From the NCBI GenBank assembly GCA_965276635.1, contig CBDIBC010000002.1:248001-312000 (forward strand): a stretch of DNA of 64,000 nucleotides. Reading direction: 5' to 3'. The translations under genes were made by a program, and so were the position numbers. This document shows, one piece after another, positions 24,461 through 32,326 of this stretch (within the stretch, counting starts at the first letter, position 1; each line of letters opens with the position of its first letter). The notes below the pieces were generated by a model that searched no databases, was not told where the DNA came from, and worked only from the letters and a program-made list of their open reading frames with translations. This stretch comes from CBDIBC01 sp965276635 (GTDB lineage: Bacteria > Actinomycetota > Acidimicrobiia > Acidimicrobiales > Palsa-688).

Positions 24461-25867
24461 TCAGGGGGTCGGGACCCGACGGGTGTGGGCGGGGCGGAGG
24501 AGTCGGTGCAGGGCGACCGAGGCGTCGAGCCCGCGCCCGGGACCCGATGCCAGATGGACCGTCAGATCGTTGCGCACCCCCAACTGGCGCACGATGGCTA
24601 GGCCGAGCCCGCCGTGCGATCCCGCCGCATCGGATCCCTGCCAGAACCGGTCAAAGGCGCGTGCGAGGTGCTCCTCGCTCATTCCTGGGCCTTGATCGAC
24701 GATGTGGATCTCGAAGGCGCCCGCGCCCACCTCCTCGACCCGCACGGTGATCTCGGACCCGGGCGGGCTGGCGTCCAGGGCGTTGGCCAGGAGGTTGTCG
24801 AGGATCTGGTCGAGGTCGCCAGGGACGAGCGACGCCAGGTAGCGGTTCCCGTCGGCGGCGGGGGCCTCGAGCACGACGGCGCGCTCGGTGGCCAGGGCAG
24901 CCCACGACTGGCATCGCTCGTCGATCACCTGGCCGACGTCGACCACGGCCCGCTCCGGCGCGGCGCCGTCGGCGTGGCCGAGGGTGATCAGACCGTCGAC
25001 CAGGCGAGACAGCCGCTGGACCTCGTCGCCGACCGCGGTGACGGCCTGGCGGCCGTCGGGTGGCACCTGGGCCTCCAGGTTCTCGATGCGCAACCGCAGC
25101 GCGGTGAGCGGCGAGCGGAGCTGGTGCGACGCATCGGCCACGAACCGCCCCTGCGCCCTGACCAGCTCCGTCAAGCGGTTGGCCATCTGGTTGAACTGCG
25201 CGGCGAGCGCCCGCACCTCCGCCGGTCCGTCCTCGGAGTTGGCTCGGATCCCCAGGTCCGTCTCGCCCAGGGCGCTGACCGTGTCGCCGAGCCGTTCGAG
25301 CGGCCGGGACAGGGTGGCGATCATCCACCGCCCGACGAGCAGGGCTACCAACAGCACGACGGCGGCGAAGCCGACCAGCGCTCCCCAAAACAGATGGATC
25401 CGGGTGAAGGTCTCCGACGCCGAGATGGAGAGCACGACGACGCCGGGCCCGTGACCCGGTTCGCCGATCGGTGCCGCGGCTACCACGTAGGGCTGATGCT
25501 CGTCAGAGACGATGCCCCCGCTCAGCACCCCACCGAGGGCATCGGCGACGAGGCCGCCTGCCGGTCCGGCGGCATCGTTGTCGTGGTCGTCGTCCGCAGT
25601 GGCGATCACGCGCCCGCCGCTGCCTACGATCTCCACCTCCCCGCCGGTCACCTGCCGGTAGTGGACGACGATGCGGTCGAGGTCCGTCACCCGGCTGTGC
25701 TCGAAGTCCTCGTTGGCGGCGATGGCCAGGCCGGTGGCGATCTTCTGGCCCTGACTCACGGCCAGGTCTCGCTCCCGGCGGGCGCCGATCAGGGCGAGCG
25801 GGACCTCCAGGATGACCAGGATCACCACGGCGAGCCCCACGTAGAAGAGCAGGAGGCGTCGGGTCAC
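24461..25867 (-). CDS. sensor histidine kinase
   Basis: 468 residues. TM1 near the N-terminus (LLLFYVGLAVVILVILEVPLAL), an extracytoplasmic sensor of about 120 residues with an acidic DDDHDND patch, TM2 (LFWGALVGFAAVVLLVALLV), HAMP, HisKA with the phospho-His in FVADASHQLRSPLTALRL, and an ATPase domain with NLLANALDASPPG (N box), DQGPGMSEEH (G1) and HGGLGLAIVRQ. GTG start overlaps the response-regulator stop (GTGA). The acidic loop could sense a metal cation or charge. It faces the redox operon, and control of that operon is inferred. Confidence 0.93.
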   Translation of the reverse strand: MTRRLLLFYVGLAVVILVILEVPLALIGARRERDLAVSQGQKIATGLAIAANEDFEHSRVTDLDRIVVHYRQVTGGEVEIVGSGGRVIATADDDHDNDAAGPAGGLVADALGGVLSGGIVSDEHQPYVVAAAPIGEPGHGPGVVVLSISASETFTRIHLFWGALVGFAAVVLLVALLVGRWMIATLSRPLERLGDTVSALGETDLGIRANSEDGPAEVRALAAQFNQMANRLTELVRAQGRFVADASHQLRSPLTALRLRIENLEAQVPPDGRQAVTAVGDEVQRLSRLVDGLITLGHADGAAPERAVVDVGQVIDERCQSWAALATERAVVLEAPAADGNRYLASLVPGDLDQILDNLLANALDASPPGSEITVRVEEVGAGAFEIHIVDQGPGMSEEHLARAFDRFWQGSDAAGSHGGLGLAIVRQLGVRNDLTVHLASGPGRGLDASVALHRLLRPAHTRRVPTP

Positions 25868-26556
25868 GCTCGATGCTCCATTGCGGCCTGATTGCCGACG
25901 CCTGCGGCCAGGCGGAAACCGACCCGGCGGATGGTCTCGATCCATTCGGGATGAGACAGCTTCCGGCGTACTGACGCCACGTGGACGTCGAGGGTCTTGG
26001 TCGGCCCGTACCAGTGCGGATCCCAGACCTGCTCGAGGATCTCCTGGCGGGTGACGACGGCGCCCGGGTCCCGGGCCAGCAGGGCGAGCAGCTCGAACTC
26101 CTTGGGGGCGAGCGGGCAGTCGACGTCGCCGACGCGCACTCGCCGGGTCCTTCGGTCTATGGTCAGCTCGCCCAACCGCTGGACGGCATCGCCCGGTCCG
26201 GCACCCGGCCCGGTTCGCCGCAGGACGGCGCGCATGCGCGCCACCAGCTCGCGGAAGCCGAAGGGCTTGACGATGTAGTCGTCGGCGCCCAGGTCCAGCC
26301 CCACCACCCGGTTCACCTCCGCACCCCGTGCGGTCACGGCCAGAATCGGCACCGAGGACCGCTGGCGCAGGTCGTGGCAGACGGTGAAGCCGTCCATGTC
26401 GGGCAGGCCTAGGTCGAGGAGCACGATGTCGGGTGTGGCCGCCTCCAGCGCCGCCGCGCCGGTCGCCACCCGCACCACCGAGAAACCCTCCCGAACCAGG
26501 CCTTCGACCAGAGGTTCGGCGATGGCGTCGTCATCCTCGACCAGCAGCACGCGCAC
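25864..26556 (-). CDS. OmpR/PhoB-family response regulator
   Basis: About 230 residues. Receiver domain with acidic pocket (LLVEDDDAI), phospho-acceptor Asp in IVLLDLGLPDMDG, Thr in AVTARG and Lys in IVKPFGFRE. The C-terminal winged helix contains LAPKEFELLALLARDPG, EQVWDPHWYGPTKTLDVHVASVRRKL and a basic wing. GTG 26556 is preferred because it begins directly at VRVLLVEDD. It is upstream of and overlaps the kinase gene. A tandem CTTAACC/CTTTACC box at 19.65 kb is a candidate target. Confidence 0.93.
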   Translation of the reverse strand: MRVLLVEDDDAIAEPLVEGLVREGFSVVRVATGAAALEAATPDIVLLDLGLPDMDGFTVCHDLRQRSSVPILAVTARGAEVNRVVGLDLGADDYIVKPFGFRELVARMRAVLRRTGPGAGPGDAVQRLGELTIDRRTRRVRVGDVDCPLAPKEFELLALLARDPGAVVTRQEILEQVWDPHWYGPTKTLDVHVASVRRKLSHPEWIETIRRVGFRLAAGVGNQAAMEHRA

Positions 26557-26604
26557 ACACCACGATGGCACGATCGGCGCCGGCCGACAGCCCAACGGAG
26601 CCGT

Positions 26605-27591
26605 TCAGGCCGAGGCCAGCTCCCGGAGGGACTGGGCGATCGTCGCTCGGGTGGGGAACGGCTCAAGCTCCGGGGCGAACGGGGTCGGGACGGCGGCGGC
26701 GCCCAAGCGGGCGACGGCGGCGGCCAGCGTGGCGAAGTGCGCCTCGGTCACCAGCGATGCGATCTCTGCTCCCGGCCCGCACGTGCGGACCGCACCGTGC
26801 ACCACCAGGGCGCGATGGGTGCGACCGACCGAGTCCAGGATGGTCGCCGTGTCGAGCGGAGCCAGGCTGCGGAGGTCGACGACCTCGACGTCGACGCCTT
26901 CGCCGGCCAGGTCGCCGGCCGCGTCCAGGCTCGGGGCCACCCAGGCGCCGTACGTGATCAGCGTGATGTCGGTCCCCGGTCGGGCCACCCGGGCCGAGCC
27001 GAGCGGGACGCGGTGGTCGCCGCTCGGTACGGGTTGCTTCGGCCCGAAGAGGAGCCCTGAGTGGGCGATGAACAGGCAGGGGTCGTCGTCGAATATGCAG
27101 CTGAGCAACAGGCCCTTGGCGTCGGCCGCGTTCGACGGCATCACCACCTTGAGGCCCGGCGTGTGCATGAACCAGGCTTCGAGGGACTGGGTGTGCTGGG
27201 CCCCGAAGCGCCCGGCGCCGATCGTGGTGGTGACGGTGATGGGCACAGGGGTCTGCCCGCCGGACATGTAGCGCAGCTTGGCGGCATGGTTCGCCAACTG
27301 GTCCATGCAGACCATGGTGAAGTCGAAGAACATGATCTCGGCGATGGGCCGGTAACCGCCGATGGCCGCCCCGATGGCCGCGCCCACGATGGCCTGCTCG
27401 GCGATGGGCGTGGCCCGCACCCGCTCGGCGCCGTGGCGGGTGGACAGCCCGGCGCTGATCTTGAAGACCCCGCCGATCGGGTCGGCGATGTCCTCACCCA
27501 GCATGAGCACCGACGGGTCGTCGGTCATGGCCATGTCGAGGGCGGCGCCGAGCGCGCCGGCCATGTTGAGCTCCGTCGACTCGTCACTCAT
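26605..27591 (-). CDS. 2-oxoacid dehydrogenase E1 component, beta subunit
   Basis: 328 residues, transketolase-like E1-beta. Motifs: LNMAGALGAALDMAM, MLGEDIADPIGGVFKIS, RVRATPIAEQAIVGAAIGAA, EIMFFDFTMVCMDQL, and the C-terminal VVDLRSLAPLDTATILDSV. Together with the alpha subunit it decarboxylates a 2-oxoacid or acetoin with thiamine diphosphate. ATG 27591 overlaps the alpha stop (ATGA). No E2 or E3 gene is adjacent, so lipoyl partners must be encoded elsewhere, or the pair works as an acetoin-type dehydrogenase. Confidence 0.9.
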   Translation of the reverse strand: MSDESTELNMAGALGAALDMAMTDDPSVLMLGEDIADPIGGVFKISAGLSTRHGAERVRATPIAEQAIVGAAIGAAIGGYRPIAEIMFFDFTMVCMDQLANHAAKLRYMSGGQTPVPITVTTTIGAGRFGAQHTQSLEAWFMHTPGLKVVMPSNAADAKGLLLSCIFDDDPCLFIAHSGLLFGPKQPVPSGDHRVPLGSARVARPGTDITLITYGAWVAPSLDAAGDLAGEGVDVEVVDLRSLAPLDTATILDSVGRTHRALVVHGAVRTCGPGAEIASLVTEAHFATLAAAVARLGAAAVPTPFAPELEPFPTRATIAQSLRELASA

Positions 27592-28592
27592 GAGCCGACC
27601 GTCGCCGTCTCGTCGGCGTAGACGTCGCGGTACAGCTCCTCGGGTCCTGGTGGGGGGCTGCTCTGGGCAAAGGTGAATGCGTCGTCGACCGTCGCTCGTG
27701 CTCGATCGTCGGCGGCCTGCAGGGACTCGCTGTCCACCAGCGATCCGTCCAGGAGCTGCCGGCGGAAGGTGGGTGTGGGGTTGCGTTCCATGGCGGCGTC
27801 CAGCTCGTTCTTGGGCATGTAGGAGGCATCGCTCGTCGCCGCATGCGGGCTCAGCCGGTAGGTGCGGCACTCCAGGAAGGTGGGCCCGTCGCCGGCGCGC
27901 GCCCGGCGGACGGCGGAACCGGCCGCTCGCCACACGGCGATCGGATCGAAGCCGTCGACGGCCGTGGCGGCCATCCCGTACCCGGCGGCGCGCCCGGTCA
28001 GGTCGTTCCCGCCCGCGAACTGCGCGAGGGGCGTGTGCTCGCCCCAACCGTTGTTCTGACACACCAGCACCAGCGGCAGCTGCCAGACGGCGGCCAGGTT
28101 CATGGCCTCGTGGGTCGCGCCGATGGACGTGGCGCCGTCACCGAAGGTCACCACGGTCACCGCCCCGTCGCCGTCCAACTGGTTCGCCCAGGCCAGGCCG
28201 GCGGCGATGGGAAGCCCCCCGCCCACCACGCCGCTGGTGGCCATCAGGCCGACAGCCACCTCGCTGAGGTGCATCGGGCCGCCCTTGCCCTTGGACACCC
28301 CGCCGGCCCGCCCGTAGGCCTCGGCCATGACCCGGCGCAGGGGCACGCCCTTGGCCACCACGTCACCCAGGTTCCGATACGTCGATACGAGGTAGTCGTG
28401 GCCGGAGAGGTGGGCGCCCACGCCGGCGCAGGCCGCCTCCAGTCCCTGGACGGGATAGAAGGCGGCTTTCAGGTCGCCCTGGCGCGCCTCCCGTCGGGCG
28501 CGATCGTCGCAGGCCGTGATGGTGGCCATGACCTCGTACATCTTCAGCAGGGTCTCCTGCGAAGGCATCTGCTCGTCGGTGTCTGTGCTCAT
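27588..28592 (-). CDS. 2-oxoacid dehydrogenase E1 component, alpha subunit
   Basis: 334 residues. The thiamine diphosphate motif is clear: TFGDGATSIGATHEAMNLAAVW followed by LVCQNNGWGEHTP (GDG...NN). FYPVQGLEAACAGVGAHL, YRNLGDVVAKG, KGKGGPMHL and the late YRLSPHAATSDAS (phosphorylation-loop region) support E1-alpha of the acetoin/branched-chain/pyruvate dehydrogenase family. ATG 28592 has AAGGGG upstream. First gene of a two-gene operon, divergent from the PaiB-like gene. Substrate not determined. Confidence 0.9.
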   Translation of the reverse strand: MSTDTDEQMPSQETLLKMYEVMATITACDDRARREARQGDLKAAFYPVQGLEAACAGVGAHLSGHDYLVSTYRNLGDVVAKGVPLRRVMAEAYGRAGGVSKGKGGPMHLSEVAVGLMATSGVVGGGLPIAAGLAWANQLDGDGAVTVVTFGDGATSIGATHEAMNLAAVWQLPLVLVCQNNGWGEHTPLAQFAGGNDLTGRAAGYGMAATAVDGFDPIAVWRAAGSAVRRARAGDGPTFLECRTYRLSPHAATSDASYMPKNELDAAMERNPTPTFRRQLLDGSLVDSESLQAADDRARATVDDAFTFAQSSPPPGPEELYRDVYADETATVGS

Positions 28593-28692
28593 CGATCCCC
28601 TTCCGGTGCGGCCGCGAGGCTAGCCGGGTGGGCCGGGGCACAGGCGGGCGACGCGGGCGGTCGGCCCGCTCCGAGCGGCGCGATCCTGGGGC

Positions 28693-29421
28693 ATGTACAT
28701 CGCCCCGCCCGATCGCAGCGTCGGTGACGACGAGTGGCGCCCCTTCGTGGTTGCGCAGGGCTTCGGGCACCTGGTGGCCGCCGGGCGCGGACGCGACGTT
28801 CCGGTGGTGGTGCCGACCCAGTTCGTGCTCGAGGGGGAGCGCATCCTGTTGCACCTGGCGGCACCGAACCCGGTCTTCACCGCGCTGGCTGAGCAGCCGC
28901 GCGTGGTCATGAGCGTGGCTGGCGACTGGGCGTTCATCCCGTCGGCCTGGAAGGCGACGGGGGACGAGGACCCGGCCCTCGGCATCCCGACGACCTACTA
29001 CGCCGCCGTCCAGCTGGTGGGAACGGCGACGGTCCATGCCGAACCGGCCGTCATTGCTGCGGTCCTGCGCGCCCAGATGGCCGACCTCCAACCAGACGTC
29101 GCGGTGGCCGATCCCGAGGAGGCCCATCCGGCCAAGCTGCGGGCCATCCGGGCGATCACCATCGCGGTGGAGGAGGTGCGGGCCAAGTTCAAGTTCGGCG
29201 GCAACGTGGACCCGGCGCACCGCCAGGCCGTGTTCGGCCGCCTGCGGGAGCGCGGGGGGCCGGGCGACGGGGCCGCCGCCGACCACGTGGCCCGCCGCAC
29301 CCAGCAGGAGCAGGCCGAGGGATCAACGGATCACAGCACCGACCCGTTGATCTTGAACTGGATCAGCTCGTCGCTGGAGATGCCGAGCTCGGTCAGGACC
29401 TCGTCGGTGTGCTCGCCGTGA
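28693..29421 (+). CDS. FMN-binding negative transcriptional regulator (PaiB-like)
   Basis: 242 residues. The first 200 match the FMN-binding split-barrel PaiB/FMN_bind_2 family: N-terminal MYIAPPDRSV, GHLVAAG, VPTQFVLEGERILLHLA, a conserved ISWYAP-like region here SAWKATGDEDPALGIPTTYY, and AIRAITIAVEEVRAKFKFGGN. The usual C-terminal portion ends near residue 210; the last 25 residues run 91 bp into the convergent CoA-transferase gene and look like antisense sequence. Proteins of the family affect sporulation or protease regulation in Bacillus but may be flavin oxidoreductases elsewhere. Confidence 0.78.
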   Translation: MYIAPPDRSVGDDEWRPFVVAQGFGHLVAAGRGRDVPVVVPTQFVLEGERILLHLAAPNPVFTALAEQPRVVMSVAGDWAFIPSAWKATGDEDPALGIPTTYYAAVQLVGTATVHAEPAVIAAVLRAQMADLQPDVAVADPEEAHPAKLRAIRAITIAVEEVRAKFKFGGNVDPAHRQAVFGRLRERGGPGDGAAADHVARRTQQEQAEGSTDHSTDPLILNWISSSLEMPSSVRTSSVCSP

Positions 29422-30554
29422 TCGGGAGCCCGCACCAGATCGGGGGGTTGCTCGTCGAACTGCAGCGGGGACGGCACCATCCGGAAGGTGGTGCCGTTGT
29501 GGGCTTCCACCGGCCGGATATAACCGTTGGCCAGGGCCTGCGGGTCGGTGAGGAGCTCCCCCGGGGTCTCGACCGCAGCCCAGACCCCGTCGGCGTCGGC
29601 TAGCGCCGCCCGCCACTCGTCGAGGTTCCGTGTGGCGAACACCTCCTCGAGGGCCTTCACGCACGCTTCCTTGTGCTCGAAGCGGGCGGCGGCGTCGACG
29701 AAGCGGGGATCCTCGCCGAGGTCGGGACGACCCAGGCGCTGGATCAGGTCCGGCCACCAGCGATCGGCCTGGAGCATCATCAAGATGATGAAGCGGTTGT
29801 CCTTGGTCCGATAGTTGCCGACCAGGGGGTTCGGGACGGCACTGCGCTGCATGGCCGGCATCTGGTCGAAGCCGAACAGGCCCGACGCCAGGATGGTGGC
29901 CGAGCCTGCCCACATGCCGTTGGCGAGCAAGGAGTTGTCGACGACGGCCGGCACGCCCGTCCGCTCCCGGGCGAACAGGGCGGCCGAGATGCCGCCGGCG
30001 ATGATCAGCCCTCCCATGAGGTCTCCCCAGCCCGGGCCGGGCTGGCTGGGCGGGTAGTCGTTGACCGGGTCCTCCAGGCTGAAGAGGCCGGCGGTGGTCC
30101 GGCCCCAGAAGTGGCTGCCGTCGAAGCCTCCTTTGCTGGCCTCGGCGCCTTTCACGCCCTGGCCGGACCCCCGCACGTAGATGATGTTGGGGTTGACGGC
30201 ACGAAGATCGTCGACCCCGAGGCGGAGCGATTGCACTGCGTCGGGCCGCATGTTGGTCAGGAAGACGTCGCTGGTCTCGGCCATCCGCATGAGCAGGTCG
30301 CGTCCCTCCTCCGTCTTCAGGTCCAGCCCGACGCTGCGCTTGCCCCGGTTGGGGAGCTCGATCATGTGGTTGATGCCCCCGGGACCGGAGGGGACCAGCC
30401 CCGAGCTCACCAGGCCGCGCTGGGGGTCACCGGACTCGGGATGCTCGATCTTGATGACGTCGGCGCCCCACTCGGCTAGGACGGCCCCGGCCGACGGCAC
30501 GTACGTCCATGCCGCCACCTCGAGCACTCGTACGCCATTCATCATCCCGGTCAT
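29331..30554 (-). CDS. CaiB/BaiF family CoA transferase (class III)
   Basis: 407 residues. Family III hallmarks: RVLEVAAWTYVPSAGAVLAEWGADVIKIEHPE (in pieces), the catalytic Asp region SKGGFDGSHFWG, GGLIIAGGISAALFARERTG, and VGNYRTKDNRFIILMML. It moves CoA between a thioester and a carboxylic acid, for example in carnitine, bile-acid or steroid catabolism. Start ATG 30554 (others 3-4 codons in are possible). Its 3' end overlaps the PaiB-like gene by 91 bp. It probably activates substrates for the neighbouring P450s and acyl-CoA dehydrogenases. Confidence 0.9.
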   Translation of the reverse strand: MTGMMNGVRVLEVAAWTYVPSAGAVLAEWGADVIKIEHPESGDPQRGLVSSGLVPSGPGGINHMIELPNRGKRSVGLDLKTEEGRDLLMRMAETSDVFLTNMRPDAVQSLRLGVDDLRAVNPNIIYVRGSGQGVKGAEASKGGFDGSHFWGRTTAGLFSLEDPVNDYPPSQPGPGWGDLMGGLIIAGGISAALFARERTGVPAVVDNSLLANGMWAGSATILASGLFGFDQMPAMQRSAVPNPLVGNYRTKDNRFIILMMLQADRWWPDLIQRLGRPDLGEDPRFVDAAARFEHKEACVKALEEVFATRNLDEWRAALADADGVWAAVETPGELLTDPQALANGYIRPVEAHNGTTFRMVPSPLQFDEQPPDLVRAPDHGEHTDEVLTELGISSDELIQFKINGSVL

Positions 30555-30842
30555 GTCGTCTCACTTTCTGGTCGCGTCGACGGAGGTTCCCCGTACCGTC
30601 GTCTGCCTGCCCCACGATCGCAAATGCACGGTCGCCCGATAGTACAGGGGGCATCACCTCCCGGCGAGAGTGCGCCTCTCGTACGATCGGTTCTCCGCCG
30701 CCCCTCGCATTGCATGCGGTCAGCCGGGAGTCTACGGTACGTACAGGGAGCGTCAAGGTGTTCGATACCCCGTCCCTGATCTGCGACCGCAGATCGGCCC
30801 GCAGACCGCTGCACCGGCCCCTGATCCTGGGAGGGGAGCGCC
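30555..30842. other. divergent intergenic region before P450
   Basis: This is 288 bp between the CoA-transferase start and a short remnant before the P450. It contains CGAGAG-TGCGC-CTCTCG (30665-30681, 6-bp inverted repeat) and a weak candidate plus-strand promoter TTGCAT-17 nt-TACGGT (30710-30738). No gene is seen. Confidence 0.4.
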
Positions 30843-30899
30843 TTGCTCAACCCCGATGACCTCATCCTGATCAGCGTCAACCCACGGAAACAGAGGTGA
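30843..30899 (+). pseudogene. remnant of an amidohydrolase 5' end (18 codons)
   Basis: A TTG codon (30843) preceded by a strong GGAGGGG ribosome site opens an 18-codon frame reading LLNPDDLILISVNPRKQR, ending in TGA next to the P450 start. PDDLILISV matches the conserved N-terminus of the long amidohydrolases here (the gene at 32299 has AEDLILISVDDH), and about 17 of 20 bases agree over that block. It looks like the truncated start of an amidohydrolase gene, now possibly acting as a translated leader for the P450. Confidence 0.5.
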
Positions 30900-30901
30900 T
30901 G

Positions 30902-32152
30902 ATGAGCATCGACCAGTCCTCCGGCCGATCCGAGGCGCCCGGCGACGCACTCGGTCCCGACGTGTTCCAGCGCCGTGAGCATCATGCGATCTTTACCGAC
31001 CTGCGGGCGAACGACCCGGTCCACTGGCACGTCGACCACACGGGCATGGGCGCGTGGTCGCTGACCAAGCACGCCGACGTCCAGATGGCGAACCGGGACA
31101 CCAAGACCTTCATCAGCTCGAAGGGCTTCGCCATGATGGACATCGTCGATGGCGACATGCAGAGCGGGGTCATGAAGGAGATGCTGCCGGGCATGGACCC
31201 CCCGCAGCACACCCGCTACCGGCGGATCGTGAACCGCGGCTTCACCCCGAGAACCCTGCGGCTCATCGAGGAGCACCTGGCCAAGAAGGCCGCGGCGATC
31301 GTCGACGCGGTGATCGCCAAGGGCCAGTGCGACTTCGTGGAGGAGGTGGCCGCGGCCCTCCCGCTTCACGCCATCGCCGAGCTGGTCGGGGTGCCTGAGG
31401 AGGACCGCCAGCAGATGTTCGTGTGGTCGAATCATATGACCGGGATCGACGACCCCGAGTTCTCCGGCGACATCGAGACAGGCGTGGTGGCGGCCGCGGA
31501 GATGATGGCCTACGCCGACGGGCTGCGCGCCAAGCGGGTCGTCGACCCCCGCTCGGACATCGTCACCACCCTGACGAACGCCACCGTCGAGGAGGCCGAG
31601 GGCCTGACCGACGGGGAGTTCCAGATGTTCTTCATCCTGCTGGTCGTGGCCGGGAACGAGACCACCAGGAACGCCACGGCCCACGGGATGCGGGCCTTGA
31701 TCGACAACCCGGCCGAGCTGGCCAAGCTGCGTGCCGATCCCAGCCCGGAGCGCATCGACCGCGCCGTGGAGGAGATCCTGCGTTGGTCGTCGCCCATCCA
31801 CTACTTCCGTCGCACCGCCACCCGCGACGTGGAGCTGCGCGACAAGGTCATCAAGGCCGGCGACCGCGTCATGCTCTGGTACGCGTCGGCGAACCGGGAC
31901 GAGGAGGCCTTCCCCTATCCCTTCCGCTTCGACGTGGACCGCACCCCGAACGACCACGTCACCTTCGGCGGCGGCGGCGCCCACTTCTGCCTGGGCTCGA
32001 ACCTGGCGCGCATGGAGCTGCGCCTCATCTTCACCGAGCTGGTGACCCGCATGCCCGACGTCCACCTCGACGGCGAGCCGGAGATGCTGCGCTCCAACTT
32101 CGTGTCTGGGATCAAGCACATGCCGGTCCGCTGGGATCCCCCGGCTGGCTGA
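30902..32152 (+). CDS. cytochrome P450, CYP125/CYP142-like
   Basis: About 416 residues. I-helix oxygen motif VVAGNETTRNATAHG, ExxR in EEILRWSSP, and heme loop FGGGGAHFCLGSNLARME with the Cys ligand. GFTPRTLRL, FVEEVAAALPLHAIAELVGVPEEDRQ (in pieces), WSNHMTG and the ending GIKHMPVRW closely follow mycobacterial CYP125, which oxidises the terminal carbon of the cholesterol side chain. A sterol or isoprenoid-like substrate is inferred. ATG 30902 is chosen for spacing from AGAGG; GTG 30896 and ATG 30899 are alternatives. It ends just before the 35-bp hairpin array. Confidence 0.9.
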   Translation: MSIDQSSGRSEAPGDALGPDVFQRREHHAIFTDLRANDPVHWHVDHTGMGAWSLTKHADVQMANRDTKTFISSKGFAMMDIVDGDMQSGVMKEMLPGMDPPQHTRYRRIVNRGFTPRTLRLIEEHLAKKAAAIVDAVIAKGQCDFVEEVAAALPLHAIAELVGVPEEDRQQMFVWSNHMTGIDDPEFSGDIETGVVAAAEMMAYADGLRAKRVVDPRSDIVTTLTNATVEEAEGLTDGEFQMFFILLVVAGNETTRNATAHGMRALIDNPAELAKLRADPSPERIDRAVEEILRWSSPIHYFRRTATRDVELRDKVIKAGDRVMLWYASANRDEEAFPYPFRFDVDRTPNDHVTFGGGGAHFCLGSNLARMELRLIFTELVTRMPDVHLDGEPEMLRSNFVSGIKHMPVRWDPPAG

Positions 32153-32158
32153 CGTAGC

Positions 32159-32326
32159 TCAGTGCCGGCCGGCTTTGCCGGCCGCGTCGTGGGTCAGTGT
32201 CGCCCGGCTTTGCCGGCCGCGTCGTGGGTCAGTGTCGCCCGGCTTTGCCGGCCGCTTCGTGGGTCAGTGTCGGCCGGCTTTGCCGGCCGCTTCGTGGGTC
32301 AGTGTCGGCCGGCTTTGCCGGCCGCC
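32159..32326. repeat. 35-bp tandem hairpin array at convergent gene junction
   Basis: Five units with period 35, starting TCAGTG at 32159, 32194, 32229, 32264 and 32299 (last one partial). Each holds a stem of the GGCCGGC-TTT-GCCGGCC type. It begins 6 nt after the P450 stop, and the minus-strand amidohydrolase ends inside the last unit. Each unit's TCA is a TGA stop for minus-strand frames. Since 35 is not a multiple of 3, successive units stop all three frames. Confidence 0.88.
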
